A DNA stretch of 64,000 nt from Capsicum annuum (taxonomy: Eukaryota > Streptophyta > Magnoliopsida > Solanales > Solanaceae): the NCBI RefSeq assembly GCF_002878395.1, contig NC_061115.1, positions 152,667,086 through 152,731,085 on the forward strand. The letters are read 5' to 3'. This document shows, piece by piece, positions 1-13,206 of the stretch. Every line of letters starts with the position of its first letter. Position 1 is the first letter of the stretch. Position numbers and translations under genes: made by a program. The notes under the pieces were generated by a model that was not told where the DNA came from, searched no databases, and worked only from the letters and a program-made list of their open reading frames with translations.

Positions 1-798
1 ACATGGGTATGATCATATCACCACTATCAGCCAAGCTTTTGTATTTTAAAGATTGATTCTTGAACTCCACAGATGAAGGGAATCCGTGGATGAACACTAC
101 GCATACCTTGGAAGGGATTTTCTTGATGATTGACGGAGGAATTTCCTTAAAATTTGATCTTCAAGCTTAATTATGCAACCCTAGTTGTTTTTCTCCCATG
201 GTGTTGTTGGATGATGAGCTTTGAGATGTTAATAGGGTTGTAATGTGTTTAGAAGCAATATATTTCATAGGGTTAAGTTTAGGGATGTGTAAGGACTGTT
301 AAAAGACTTAATTACCCTCAAAATAACTCAAAATGGAGTGTTTTTAGCATTGGAACTGACTTAGGCGGTGCCTAACCAATCGCCTAAGTTTGGTTGGGTG
401 GCTCCTAACCAATCGCCTATCTTTACTGTCTCTCACAAAAATGGTCATAACTTTTCGGTCGAATATTGGATTAATGTGAAATTGGTATCGTTGGAAAGCT
501 AATTCAATTATCTACCATTTTTTGTGTAGAAATAAGCCAAAATACCATATTAACATCGAGTTATACTCATTCAAAGATGACCCTTGCAAAATCGAACACT
601 AAAACTTGATGGATTAAAAAACTCTTAGCTTGTATTACCTTAAGTGACTCATATGAACATGCTTAATGTATCATAAGCTATCTTATTGCTAGTATACTCA
701 TTGTAAGTCATGCACTAAAATGCTACTCATAGGATAAGAGGTTTCATATGTAGGAAAAATGGTTCGTCTCCTAGCTTAGAAACATACAGGGTATTACA
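1..798 (-). mobile_element. 3'-truncated-by-window LTR fragment nested in RLG-A
   Basis: This segment resembles the terminal part of the other LTRs in the window: a block around 60-130 matches the 'ccatggatgaacactatgcatacctt' region, and a later block matches the 'tcgttggaaagctaattcaatt' region. It ends in GGTATTACA at 798. The sequence that follows (799 onward) is the middle of another LTR, not an element interior, so this LTR appears to have inserted into the 3' LTR of RLG-A. The other end lies outside the window, so no target duplication can be checked. Family and orientation are inferred from the shared end. Confidence 0.6.
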
Positions 799-1567
799 AA
801 TCAATTCCTCATTTATCAACATGAAAGAGAACAAACAAAGCATGAAAACATGAAGAAAATCCATAACTTGTAGTTAAAAAGGATTTTTGGACTTCATGGA
901 TGAAAGGAGTTCATGAATGAACACTATGCATACCTTAGAATGTTATTTCATGAAGATTGATGGTGAAACCTTCCTAAATTTGAATCCCCAATAGAAACCC
1001 TAGCTTGTTCTTGAGATAAACTTGAGAGAAACTAATATGTTTTGGGTGAAAAGTGGATAAATCACGTGTTAAAGGGATTATATAGGGGTAGTAAGTTGAC
1101 CCTTTTAACCCCTGGACACATCATTAAATTTTCTGTAAAATTTCCAGAGTTAGGCCCTTGGCGCGATGCGGCGATATCGCATCGTGTCACTGGAAATTGA
1201 TAATTAAGAAACTGCACGATGGCGCGACGTATATCTATCGCGTTGCCACCTGGTCTACAACCTAAAATTTTGGTGTGATGCACCAATATCGTGGAGAAAC
1301 ACTGGAATTTGAACAATTTTATTTCAGCTATCTCTGCGACGCGCTGAAGGCTCAGGTCAAACACTGTCTCACTAAAAAGGCTCTAACTCTTCGCCCTGGT
1401 GCCGGATTTGGGTAAATTATATATCGATGGAAATCTTATTAAATTTCCCACGTGATAGGAAGTTAAAATATGGAAGTACCATGTGTATGAGAATTAATTC
1501 TTATTTCAAATCAAGTTCTAACATCCTTGAGATAATTTTTAAGCTAAGAAAAAACACGGGTATTACA
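799..1567 (-). repeat. RLG-A 3' LTR, remnant
   Basis: It aligns by eye with the end of the RLG-B 3' LTR at about 38140-38898: shared text includes 'gaaaatccataacttgtagttaaaaag', cut here to its core, and the 'atatcgatggaaatcttatt' block. It ends in GGTATTACA at 1567. The polypurine tract that follows the equivalent LTR end in RLG-B and RLG-D is absent, so a deletion of roughly 0.9 kb has joined this LTR to the integrase coding region. Confidence 0.75.
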
Positions 1568-4399
1568 GCAAACTCAATCAAAGGTAAGTGGTGATCCCAA
1601 CTTCTCTTGAAATAGATTGCACATATCCTTAGCATATCTTATAAAGTCTAAATGGTCCTTTCTACTTGACCATCTATCTGAGAATGAAAGGTTGTACTAA
1701 GATAAACTTGGGTACCACGACCCTTTTGGAATGCTTTCTAGAAATGAGAGGTGAACAGTTCACCTCTGTCTGAGATAATGGATAGTGGAACACCGTGCAA
1801 TCTAACCAAATCCCTGATGTAGAGTTTGGCATAATCCTCGGCTGAATAAGAGGTATGAACTGGAAGGAAATGAGCTGATTTGGTTATTCTATCTATAATG
1901 ACCCAAACTGTATCATGTTGATGATGAGTTCGAGGCAAACCCATAACGAAGTTTATGTTCACTACTTCCCACTTCCTATTAGGAATACTGAACTCCAGTA
2001 TGGACCCACTAGGCTTTTGATTCTCTATCTTAACCTGCTGACATGTAGAGCACTAAGCCATAAACTTTGCAATATTTCTCTTCATCCCACTCCACAAATA
2101 GATTTCTCATAAGTCATAGTACATATTTGTGGCCCCTGGATGAATAGATTAGCGCACACCATGTGTTTCTTCAAGAATTCACTGCCTTAAGTCATCTACT
2201 CCTGGAACACAGAGACTACCCTAACAACGTAGAACATTATCTCCCCCTGGGGAGAAAACCTCTATTTTTTTATCCTGAACAGACTCTTTAAACTTGATAA
2301 GGCTAGAATCTCTATCTTGCTTTTCTTTCACCTCGAAAACTAGAGATGATTCTGAACTACTCCGAACCCATATATCACCCTCATCTATATCGACTAAGCA
2401 AACACCTAGTCTGGCAAGCTGATGGACTTCTTGAGCTAATTTTTCTTACTATCCTCAACATGAGAAACACTACCCATGGATAGTCTACTAAGAGCGTTGG
2501 CCACTACGTTGGCCTTGCCCGGATGATAGAGGACACTCATGTCATAATATTTTAAGAGCTCTAATCACCTTCTCTAATGAAGATTGAGATCTTTCTAAGA
2601 AAAGACATACTGAAGACTTTTATGATCAGTGAACACATCTACATAACCACCGTATAGATAATGCCTCCAAATCTTCAAGGCAAAGACTATGGCTGCTAAC
2701 TCAAGATCATAAGTAGGATTATTCCTCTCATGGGGTTTAAGTTGTCTGGATGCGTAGGCTATGACCTTACCATGCTGTATGAGGACACAACCTAGACCCA
2801 CTCTAGATGCATCATAATACACTACGAATGCATCTGAACCATCTGGGAGAGCTAAGACTGGAGCTAAGGTCAGTCGAGTCTTCAAATCCTGAAAACTCTT
2901 CTCACGAGGATCTGACCACTAAAACTTGACTTTCTTCTGAGTCAATCTAGACATAGGGCATGCAATAGAAGAAAATCATTAACAAACCATCTGAAATATC
3001 CAACCAAATCCAAGAAACTTCTAATATCTGATGGAGAGACAGCGAGAGGCCAGTTTCTTAATATTTTGGTATTTTAAGGATCTACTCTAATGCCATCACG
3101 AAAAACGATGTGACCAAGGAATGCTACTGACCTTAGCCAAAATTCACACGTACTAAATTTAGCAAACAACTGATGATTTCTAAGAGTTTGAAGTACTATT
3201 TTAAGATGGTCTGCATAATCACACTTAATGTGGGAATAGACCAGAATATCATTTATGAAGACTATGACGAACATGTCCAAGTACTGCTTGAACACATGGT
3301 TCATCAAGTCCATAATAGATACTGGGGCATGGGTAACACCAAAGGATATAACTAAGAATTTAAAATGACCATACCAAGTACGAAAAGTTGTTTTTGGAAT
3401 GTCACGTTCTCTAACTCTGAGCTGATGATAGCCGGATCTGAGGTCTATCTTAGAGAAATAACTGGCACCTTGAAGTTGATCAAACAAGTCATCGATTCTG
3501 GGAAGAGGATACTTGTTCTTGACTATGACATTATTGAGTTGACGTAGTCTACATACATCCTAGGAGAACTATTTTTCTTGGGCATGAATAATACTGGAGT
3601 GCCCCACAGGGAAACGTTGGTCCTGATGAATCCCATATCTAAGATATCCTTCAATTGTTCTTTCAGTTCTCTGAGTTCTACTGGTGCCATTCTATATGTT
3701 AGAATTGAGATAGGCTGAGTATTTGGAAGAAGATCAATACCAAAGTCTATTTCCCTTTCAGGAGGAATTCTTTGAAGATCTTTGAGAAAGACATCTGAAC
3801 ATTTACCTAACACTGGAACTGATTCAAGGCTGGGAGTTTGGATCTACTGTCCTTAACTCGAACAAGATGATAGACATATCCTTTAGATATTATTTTCCAT
3901 GCCCAAAGGTAGAAAACAAGCTGACCTCTAAACGCTGAAGTACTACCCTTCTACTCAAAGACAGGTTCATTTAGAAACTAAAACTAGACTATTCTATTTC
4001 TACAGTTAACTGTGGCATAGCAGGAATGAAGCCAATCCATGTTGAGAATGATATCAAAATCAGTCATCTCTAATTCAACTAAGTCTGCTGAAGTGAGTTT
4101 CTACTATAACATAATCAGGCAGTTCTTATATACCCGTCGGGCTATGATGGTTTTACCCACTGGGGTAGAGACAAAAAAGGGATCTGCTATAATTTTAGGA
4201 CTAACTCCGAAGTCAACTGCTATATAAGAAGTAATAAAAGACAAAGAAGCTCCTGGATCTAGCAAAGCATAAATATGCACATGAAAAATCTGTAACGTAC
4301 CAATAACTATATCAAGAGAATTTTCTTGATCCTGTCGGGTCTGAAGAGCATAGAGACAATTTGGGTGTTTCCCTCTAGTAGCACTGGAGATGGCACCCT
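1568..4399 (-). pseudogene. RLG-A pol remnant (protease, RT, RNase H, integrase)
   Basis: Broken pol region, domains read from high to low coordinates. Aspartic protease is near 4010-4275, with an LLDPGA active-site motif. Reverse transcriptase is about 3074-3700; the FIDD catalytic motif here reads FIND, so a catalytic aspartate is lost. RNase H is about 2595-2885 ([20 protein letters not shown]). The linker has SRLSMGS near 2460-2490. The integrase core is about 1738-1962 (DFVMGLPRTHHQHD, SDRG). Stops and frameshifts separate the domains, and the distal integrase and chromodomain are deleted. Recognition rests on these motifs, which are diagnostic of Ty3/gypsy polyproteins. Not functional. 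Confidence 0.85.
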
Positions 4400-5485
4400 A
4401 CTGATTTGGGTGATCGAACTGAGATAAGGAGCGATTCTATTGACCCTGAGGACCTGGCTGAGGACAGTCTTTGACTCTGTGTCCTGGCTTGCCATATCCG
4501 AAACAAATACAACTGCCAGCTCTATAAATACCCTGATGGTGCTTGCCATAAGTCTGGCAAAGAGGATAGGTGCGGGCACTGCTAACACTGCCTTGAGATT
4601 TAGAGCTTAGCACTCTATCTTTGTTACTGTCTCTAAACTTATGAACTAGAGCACTGGCTATAGAAGGAGATGGAACTAATGACTTAGGACAAAACTGAGA
4701 ACGGTTTCCTCCTTCTAATTTATGTTGAGCTAAGTTGAAACTACCTATTTTCGCTCTCTTATTCTACTTATGCCTCTGCTTAATCTTCTGCTCTTCTATC
4801 TGCTGAGCATGAGTCATAAGCCTAGCTAAAGTTATGCCACTATTCAATATGGTAGATCTGCGCTCATTAACTATGCTATCATTCACCCCTGAAATGTACT
4901 TACTCATCCTTGCCCTGCTATCTGCAACCACATAATAGGCATATCTGGCTAATTGAGTAAACTTAAGAGAATACTCATTCACTATCATATTGCCCTACCT
5001 GATATTGATGAATTCTAACACCTTAGCTTTCCTAAGCTCTAGGGGAAAGAATCTATCAAGGAAAGTAGACGTAAACTCCTCCCACTCAACTGGACCTGCA
5101 TCGTCTGACCTTTCTGAATTCCACAATTTGAACCAAGTATTAGCCAGATCCTGTAACTAATATACAGCTAGCTCAGCACTCTAAATAGTAGTCACCCCAT
5201 GATATCTGTAACCTTCTAAACCTGATCAATGAATTCCTGAGGGTCTTTATCTACCTTAGACCCGAGAAAGCATGGAGGATTTATTTGGGTGAAGTCCCAA
5301 ATCCTAGATATGGCTAAATTGGCCATAGAGTTAGTCGAAATAACTATTGGCCATTCATTTTAAGTGACAGTTGACTGGGCAAGAGTAGTGAATTTGGCCC
5401 TAAACTTTTCATGAGAAACATGATCTCCCAAAGGATCTTCGGGCTGAGGGGCTGACTGGTTTCCATTTCTTCTTTTAGGAGGCAT
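4400..5485 (-). pseudogene. RLG-A gag remnant
   Basis: Gag starts at the minus-strand ATG at 5485, about 220 bp inside the 5' LTR, with the MPPKRRN start shared by RLG-B. A conserved capsid stretch covers about 4764-5340 (ARMSKYISGVND, THAQQIEEQKIKQR). A CCHC zinc knuckle lies at about 4460-4540 and reads CFGYGKPGHRVKDC, so the second cysteine has become tyrosine. Several in-frame stops interrupt the frame. It would have encoded the nucleocapsid/capsid of the virus-like particle. Confidence 0.8.
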
Positions 5486-5690
5486 GTTCTATAGAAGAAA
5501 GGGAGAATGGATTAGACTGAGATATTGACTTGAGATTATGCTCACTGGCACGACATGAATACTTAAAAAGGGGAAACTATTCCTAAAAATTCTTATAACC
5601 TCTTGCACATAAATGTGGCACACAACACACCCATGTACAAGACTCTACTAGATGCGGCTTTCAGACTTCCTCGGACTCTATTGAACCTTA

Positions 5691-5703
5691 GGCTCTGATA
5701 CCA
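5691..5703 (-). other. RLG-A primer-binding site
   Basis: Minus-strand TGGTATCAGAGCC, 4 bp inside the 5' LTR. It matches the 3' end complement of initiator tRNA-Met, the usual primer for plant gypsy elements. Confidence 0.8.
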
Positions 5704-5707
5704 AGTT

Positions 5708-8255
5708 TGTAATACCCCAAATCTATTACCCAAAATGCTACACGGTGCTCATGACCCCGAACAAACATAAGCTTACCCATGACTGATATTTGTACTGTAT
5801 ACTGCATAAAATACTTTATAAAGCAAAAACATGAACTAAAAGGTCATAAGGTTCAATACTGAACATGATCTAAATAATATAACATCTATGTGGGGTATTA
5901 GAATACCCAAAACAAAATTGAACATACTGAAGTCTGAAATATGATAGTCTAGAAAGCCTCTAAATGACTGAACTGCCTGAGTAAGAGGTTGATGGGACAT
6001 GTCCCTAACTAACTCCAACTAATAAACTAATTAATGAGATAATAGGGAATAATCATGTCCTCGAATGATGAGGACTCACTTCTAACTCTGACTGCTGAAA
6101 CTGGAATCTACTGCTGATATGGAGCTCGTGCCTCTGAACCAATAGTATAAGACACCATAGTGCAAATGCGTCAGTACTTTGAATGTACAGGTATGTATGT
6201 GAGGTAGGCTAAATGTATGGGGTTCATATGCATGAACAATAATAATAACTGAGTAACTATCATGAGCATGAGAATACATGCAAGGGACATAACAACTGAC
6301 ACTAATACTGTGATAACATGAGTACTGAATCTGAATATAACTGATAATATGAGTGACTGTAACTGACAGTCCTGAATCTGATGGAACTATCTAAGTTTTG
6401 TACTGTGTCTGAGTTTACTGTATCTAACAGCCCTAAATTTTAAAGAACTATTTGAGTTCTTTTACTAAGACTGATACTGAGACTGTGGGAGGTAGTCATC
6501 TAACTGACATGCCCCAAATGACGCATTATAGCTGAATTGGGGTCCAATTTGTGTCCTGATTGGAAAGGTGTCAATACCGTGCCACAGGTAAGAACATGTG
6601 AGTGACCATAATATAACAGGTAACTCTAAGGAGAATGGTGGGAACCCTCATATAGCAGGTTTGGTGGGAACCCTCATATAGCAGGTTAATCCACCTCATC
6701 TACCCTTATATAACAAGCTATGATGTCTTAGCCTATGCTAGCTACATAGTTCTAGAATGCAAGGATTACTTCTAAGAATCACACCCTCATATAAAAGATG
6801 AGTTCCCACCCATGGGTTTGCTTGGTGCTAATTTCTACTCCCATTTGAATAGACACTGAACATGATTTACTAAACTGAACATAGACTGAGTTACTAACTT
6901 TTGTTGACTGACGGAATACTACTAAATCTGACAACTGACTGAGTTCATGAGATCATGGAGATTTTCTGAGTAATAAGACTGTCTGAAGTCTAAGGATCAT
7001 AGCATGACTGAGAATATCGTGGAAACATGACATGGCTCTAGGAACACAGCTAATATTTCAGGTACAAATACCCCAGGACTCGATGGGAGGAAACTGACAA
7101 TGCATAATTTACTTGAACATATAACTAACATCATAATCCATAATACATTTATAAAAGCATTCCATCAAAACATGTGATAGGCATAACTTGTACATACATG
7201 GGGTTTCATGACATCATACTAGTGGGGCATTGTTCCTTCATCTAGGAATTTAATCAAATACATGGTAGGTATAGCACTTGTAGACAACATTATACAACAA
7301 TTAATCATCATGATTTATCTCTGATTTTATCATCCTAGGGTTTATTCATAGGTTAACATGAATATACATCTATACAAATCAATTCCACATAAATTTGAAC
7401 ACCCAACATGGATTTGAATTAAATTGATCATTCTCAACATACACAAAATGAACCCAACATGAAATTCATAAAGAAATCCAAAAACTTAAACTTAGATAAG
7501 AGATTCTTGGGCTTCATGGATGAAAGAAGTCCATGAATAAACACTATGCATACCTTAGTTCATAATTTTGTGAAAATTGATGAAGAAACTTTCTTCGAAT
7601 TGGATCTTCTATGAAAACCCTAACCTGTTCTTGAGAGGTTTTTGATAGAAGAGAGCATATTTTGGGTGAAAAGTGGATGAATCACGTGTTAAAGGTCTTA
7701 AATAGGGATGGAAAGTTGACCCTTTTAACCTTGAATGCGTTATTTAATTTTAGTAAAATTTTCCCAAACTGAACCGCTGGTGAACGTAGCGTTGTCGCAC
7801 CGTGGCACTGGAATTTGAAAATTGGAAAACTGAGGGATGGAGCAATATGGAGTCATCGCATTGCCCCTTCTTTTACGACCTGGAACTTTGGCGCGACGTG
7901 GGGGAAATTGCGCTAAAACACTAAAAAGGGACAATTCTAAATTTGGGCTCTTGCGCAATGCGCCATAATCGTAGACTCCTACTGGAATTTTTCAAATTCC
8001 ATTTCCAGTTATGGCGTGGCGTACCACTGGCTAATATGGCATTGTTTTACAACAGGAACTTGAAATTGTTGTAACTTCTAACCCGATTATTGGATTTGGA
8101 TGAATCTTATATCGATGGAAAGCTTATTGAATTTCCCACATGACAAAAAGTGAAAATATTGAAAACTCCTCATGGAATAACCATCATTAATTTTAGAAGC
8201 TAATACTAGACACTCTAGAGATAAAATTAGCTAGGAAAAAGTATGAGGTATTACA
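5708..8255 (-). repeat. RLG-A 5' LTR (2548 bp)
   Basis: Bounded by plus-strand TGTAATACCCC and GAGGTATTACA. It carries the layout shared by all LTRs of this group: a block of CTGTATCTGACAGTCC-like direct repeats (about 6360-6480), a block of CCCTCATATA(A/G)CAGG repeats (about 6610-6800), and GC-richer GGCGCGACG-type repeats near the far end (about 7780-8040). An open frame on the sense strand of the element at 7740-7958 is a low-confidence by-product of that GC-rich zone. Confidence 0.85.
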
Positions 8256-10797
8256 GGAACTTATAATTTAAATCATGGATTCAAACCCAAAAATAACATG
8301 AATATGAATTTAATTCAACCAAATCATAGAAATCATAAATCTGATATCTTGCGTATTTAAAAAAAAGGGGTTCTTGGACTTCATGGGTGAAATGAATCCA
8401 TGAATGAACATCTAACATACCTTGGTGCTTGAATTTGTGAAGATTGATGGTGAATTTGATCTTGACTTTGATGGGTTAGGGTTTGTATCTTGAGATAATT
8501 TGAGAGAAAGTGAGTATATTTCACTTATTGAGGGCTGAATTTCATGTTTTAGGGGCTTATTAAGGGTGGTAAAAAGACCCAAATACCCCTGAGGACACAG
8601 AATCTTAATGACTGAAAACTAACTTAGTGACGCACAGATTGATGTATCACATTTATGGGGTAGATACGATGGTCGAGAAATCATGTCAAGTCCACATTGG
8701 TTCACTGGAAATTGCAGTGGGAGATAGAAAAAATATTTATCGATGCAATAGTCGACGCGGTGCATTGAAATCCTCTAAGAAATGTAGAGTTGATGGGACA
8801 AACCCTCAACTAATTAGATCAATATCTAGTCTAAGTATCTGAATATCTAACATCTAGTTTGAAAGCCTCTAAGATATGTAGTGTTGATGGGACAAACCCT
8901 CAACTAACTCCAACTGGCTGAAATAAAAGAAATGCTGAAAATAATTAAACATAGTGTATCCTCGATGGATGAGGACTCACCACTACTAGTGCTTACAGGC
9001 ATTGAGATGGCTAAGGACGATTGGCAAATTGAGCATTTGAACCTATGTTATAAGACAACATAGCACAAAATAAGAGTATGCGATTAGTACTTTGAATGTA
9101 CTGGTATGTGAGATAGGGATTGGTTGTAATATCTATATGATTACTGAACATAAATGCATGAACATGTAAAGCGATTTCAAGACCAAGTAAAGCATGAACT
9201 GAATAACCTGTAAGACTAACTGAAAAAGTAGTTGATAAAATAAATACTTGGTCATGCAAACCTATATAGATATAACCTAACTACTAGATTAAAACTATAG
9301 GAGATAACAAGTAATCGACATGCCCCATATGAGCTAATTGGTGTCCAACCTATAACCCTAGTTGGAAGGGTGTCAGTACTTTACCATGATTACTAACACT
9401 GGCTATGTGGATCCACTAAACTGGTGTGCGAAAGGACTAGGGTGTCAGTCCTCTATTGGTGGGTGACTCTAAGAGAGTGTCATTCTCTACTGGTGGGTGA
9501 CATCTCATAACCTACACTAGCTACGTTGTTTTGGAACTTTAGGACTGCTACTAAAGGTCTCAATCCTCTACTGGCGGGTAAGCCTTCATCCCTAAGTTCA
9601 CTCAGTGCTAAATTCTACTCCCAACTAAATTAACTCTGGTTCTGACTAAAGTCAACTGGACAACACAACTGATAATGCTCATCATGATCATAACAAATTG
9701 AATATGATAAAATCATGATTTTACTGACTTGTTACTTGTAATTCTGAAACATGAGTAAACATATAGGCTTCGAGTGTTCATAACCCTTTAGCACTGAATG
9801 ATAATTAAATATAACTATATTATTTAAATACATTGGAAGGAAATTCAGGATTTAAAGACCTAGTACATGGCACTAAACTGATAAAATATATGAATTTGAA
9901 TATGGGAATCTATTAAACTTAGGAGGACAACATGCTCGCATGGTTTAGTTTATAACTTGATAAATTAACATGGGGTCAATTGAATACGACATAGGAAATT
10001 GAAATTCAAAGTATGCAATAACATAATTCACATAGGTAAACATATTGGCGTGGATCGAATTCAAAACTACTAAGAAAAATATGAGTAAATTTGTATTTCC
10101 TATTTAAATATCATGAAAAGAGGATAAAGAATATACTTGAACAAAAAGGGATTTGGGGACTCAATGGGTGAAAGGAACCCATTGATGAATAACCCACATA
10201 CCTAAATTGCTTGAATCCTTAAAAAAAAGCTTAGAATTGGAGCCTTGAATGGTGAATCCTTGGGAAAAGGCTTGATTTTATGTTCTTGGGTAAGGGGGTG
10301 AGTTTTATGTGTTAACTGATGGGGAATGGGGCAAGTGATGCCCCTCTCGGGGTTTTAATTTAAGTATTAGGTGATTTGTGAAGGGGAAAAGACCAAATTT
10401 TCCCCGTGGATGTTTAATAATAATGCAAGAAAAACCAGCCTCCGTGTTGTGGAGGTTATCATAAAGGCTAACCTTTGTGAAATATCGTGTATTGCATAGG
10501 TCCAACTTCTGTGACACGTCTATATCGTAGAGGCATTCTACCTCTAAGGTCCAAAATCACCTCGAACCCCTTTAAAAATTTTTAAAACTCTCCTGAATTA
10601 CCTTTTTAACATCCCTAACACATTTTAACTCAAAATCAATGTTTCAAACTCAGTAGAGACAAAATTAAAGTGTTCGCATTCTTGGGATCTTAAAATGGCT
10701 AAGATTTATTTGTACTTAGTGGAACATAATGACTTGGATCCCTTTAAACATGAAACTAAGGGATGGAAATGGGTCTGAAATATTGTGGGGTATTACA
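8256..10797 (-). mobile_element. Chimeric LTR relic of a related gypsy family
   Basis: Two pieces of a related LTR are joined. Positions 8256 to about 8770 match the far end of an LTR (the 'cttggacttcatgg' and 'tgaacatctaacataccttgg' zones). From about 8865 the sequence restarts in an early LTR zone ('gaaagcctctaag', then 'gatgaggactcacc' at about 8966) and runs to a canonical end, GGGGTATTACA, at 10797. A segment of about 40 bp around CCCTCAACTAA occurs twice, about 96 bp apart (8773 and 8869). No coding interior is seen. It is best read as a recombined or internally deleted solo LTR into which RLG-A inserted. Confidence 0.6.
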
Positions 10798-11042
10798 AAA
10801 ATTCTCCATTTTAGGCACGATTCCAATGATCGGCTCATAATCAATCCACAAATATCATAATCTTGTCTATTGCATCTATTGTCACCCCATTTGTTTGTTC
10901 TTTTCTCAAACACACTTTTCACCATTGTTCTAGGATGTCTATTATAGATGTTGTTCTTGTTTTTGGTGATTTCATGAGAGAATGGAAGGAGACTTCCAAA
11001 CATTGGAATTGAAAATCTTTTACTAAGGTGACACTGCATATT
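10798..11042. other. Spacer between LTR relic and MULE relic
   Basis: No coding or structural feature is recognised. The minus-strand open frame at 10716-11039 spans the LTR end and has no recognisable domain. It may contain the 5' non-coding part of the Mutator-like element that follows, but no terminal inverted repeat was identified. Confidence 0.3.
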
Positions 11043-13206
11043 ATGGTTCGCTGTAATGGTTTATACAATGACTTGGTTGCAAGTGTAATGGAGAGCGGGG
11101 ATTTAGACTACGAGACAAGCAACGTGGTAATTAGTTATCTAATGAACTCAAGGAAAAGGTGCATCATCGATCATAAATAATGACAGATATGTTTCTTTGT
11201 ACATGTTGGATGTCAGTGATGATGGTTTTTGGCCTATTTTAAGAATAAATATAGTTGAGAGGCCTTTTGATGAACCATTAAAGTCAGTACCACCCCCGCT
11301 CGACGCCCATCAGTCGACGATGATATGGTTCAATACGAGAACAAGGGTGATTATCTAATGAATATGAAAGATAATTCTATGGATATGGAACATGGTTCAT
11401 TGGAATCGAAAGGTGTTGAGAAGATTGTGGATCGGGATCATAACTAAATCATTTCTTCTCTGGTGGAACTAATTTCTGTCATGAACAAACATTCATCAAA
11501 AGAAAAAGCTTAAAATATTACTAGAACGATCGTCCATGAGGTAGTCTTTTGATTTTGGTATGACGAAGAATTGTAGCAAATTCTTGAAGGTGAAATGTAT
11601 ATCTCGTGGTTGCGGCTGGTTGTTTGTGGGAAAAGAAGTACAAATTCTTGGACAAAGTTCACATATACAAATATGTTGGGGTCTACACTAATTGTGTTGA
11701 ACACGCCACGGGAAGGCATAAGAAAATATCATCTGAGATCATTGCTTCACTATGTTTAAATCATTTTTCTGATTGGTAAGGGTCTGAGCATAAAGAAAAT
11801 TTAGATGATTCTCTTTATGGGGATGCATTAGAAGGCGAGCTATTGAATGTGATGGAAAAGACGTGTAATTGTGAAGAACATTGTTCATAGGACACCAAAG
11901 CATGGATATTCTTATTTGCCAACTTTTTTCTACATGGTCGAGTCACTAAATTCCGTTTCTTCTTATTTTATCATGGTTAACAAGAAAGATAGATCATTCA
12001 TATACTACTTCTTAGCTTTCAGAGATTGTATACGGGGATAGTCCATATGATAAAGGTAATTCACATTGATGACATACATATATAGGGAAAGTACGAGGGT
12101 GTGGTCCTGAGCATCGTTGCATAGGACACTGAAAATCATATTTATCCAATTGCCTTTTGTGTTGTGGATAAAGAGAAAGATGCTTTTTGGACCTTCTTAT
12201 CTAAGGAGTTGAATACTATAGTAGATGATGATCCTGATTTATGCGTCACCTCTGATAGGCATATTAGCATTGACAATGTCTTTTCCCTTGTTTACATTCA
12301 TGTGCATCATGGACTTTGCATGTGGAACATCAATGAAATTCTTTGAGTAAATCAGCATTGTGGAAACCATCTTTATCTATTCTACATTGTGGCAAAGGCT
12401 TATAGTTTAAATAAGTTTGGCGAGCATATTATAGAATTCAAGGATAAATACCCTGAGGCGGCACATATCCTTGAAAATGTGGTTAGTTTTAAGAAGTGGA
12501 GCAGAGTGCACTTCTCGAGAAATAGGTACAATATGATGACCACAAATATCATCGAGTCGCTCAACTCACTGTTAATGGATGAACGGGAGTACCCCGTGTC
12601 ATACCTATTCTATTAGATTGCTAAAAAGGTTAGTGAAAAGTTTTCAAAGAGGAATACATATGTCGCTAGTTCAAAGAACAAACTTGTGCCTTGTGTGGAA
12701 AAGATATTAAAGGATAATAAGAACACGAGTGACTCCTTGTATGTGACTAATGTGAATAGTAATCTCGATCAATTTATCATGTTCGATAGTGGTGTTATTG
12801 CCAAGGTCAATCTTTTGGAGAGGTCGTGTTCTGGTAGGAAATATGACTTGGTGAAACTATTGTGCGAATATGCGATAGTCGTTTTCTGATTGAAGTATGG
12901 CGATGGTGAAGTTATGGTAATTCTATCTACTAGTACTCTTCGCCTATTTATAAAATTGAAATATACCTCTTTACATACTCTAAAGCTATTAACATAATCC
13001 CTCTAGAGTCTGAAAGGATTGTGCCACATAAATCGCAAGACATGAAGATTTTTTCACCCCTTTACGATCCCAAACTTGGAAGAAAGAGAGTCAAATGCGT
13101 TAAGGGCAACGGTGAAACTTTTGAGTCCAAGAGAAGGAATAAGTATTCAATATTCAAGAGACCCGGGCATAGAAAAACCACATGTGACATGGCTAACAAT
13201 TGTTAG
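11043..13206 (+). pseudogene. Mutator-like (MULE/MuDR) transposase relic
   Basis: A decayed transposase in several frames. The N-terminal part starts at the ATG at 11043 (MVRCNGLYNDLVASV), followed by a run of Asp/Glu/Met-rich repeats near 11320-11430. The MuDR DNA-binding part is near 11540-11750 (SCSK, KYVGV, HATR). The DDE catalytic part is near 12070-12600: AFCVVDKEKDAFW, then SDRHISI, then KAYSLNKFGEH and KWSRVHFSRNRYNMMTTNI. The SWIM zinc finger near 12820-12890 has lost ligands (CSGRK and LLCEYA in place of Cys and His). The terminal zinc knuckle near 13135-13200 has also lost two cysteines (NKYSIFKRPGH). Stops are present throughout, including in the first Asp segment (HIDDIHI-stop). 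It is inactive; the family assignment is firm. Confidence 0.85.

Larger units (their letters stand above)
799..8255 (-). mobile_element. RLG-A: partial Ty3/gypsy chromovirus
   Basis: Retrotransposon read on the minus strand. The 5' LTR is at 5708-8255, bounded by TG and CA (plus-strand TGTAATACCCC ... GGTATTACA). A primer-binding site complementary to initiator tRNA-Met (TGGTATCAGAGCC) lies next to it at 5691-5703. Gag starts at 5485 and pol runs down to 1568. The 3' LTR is represented only by 799-1567; the rest is separated by the nested LTR and lies outside the window. The polypurine tract and chromodomain are missing, because LTR sequence joins the integrase directly at 1567/1568. The closest relatives in the window are RLG-B and RLG-D. 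The assignment is strong; the exact left extent is unknown. Confidence 0.85.
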
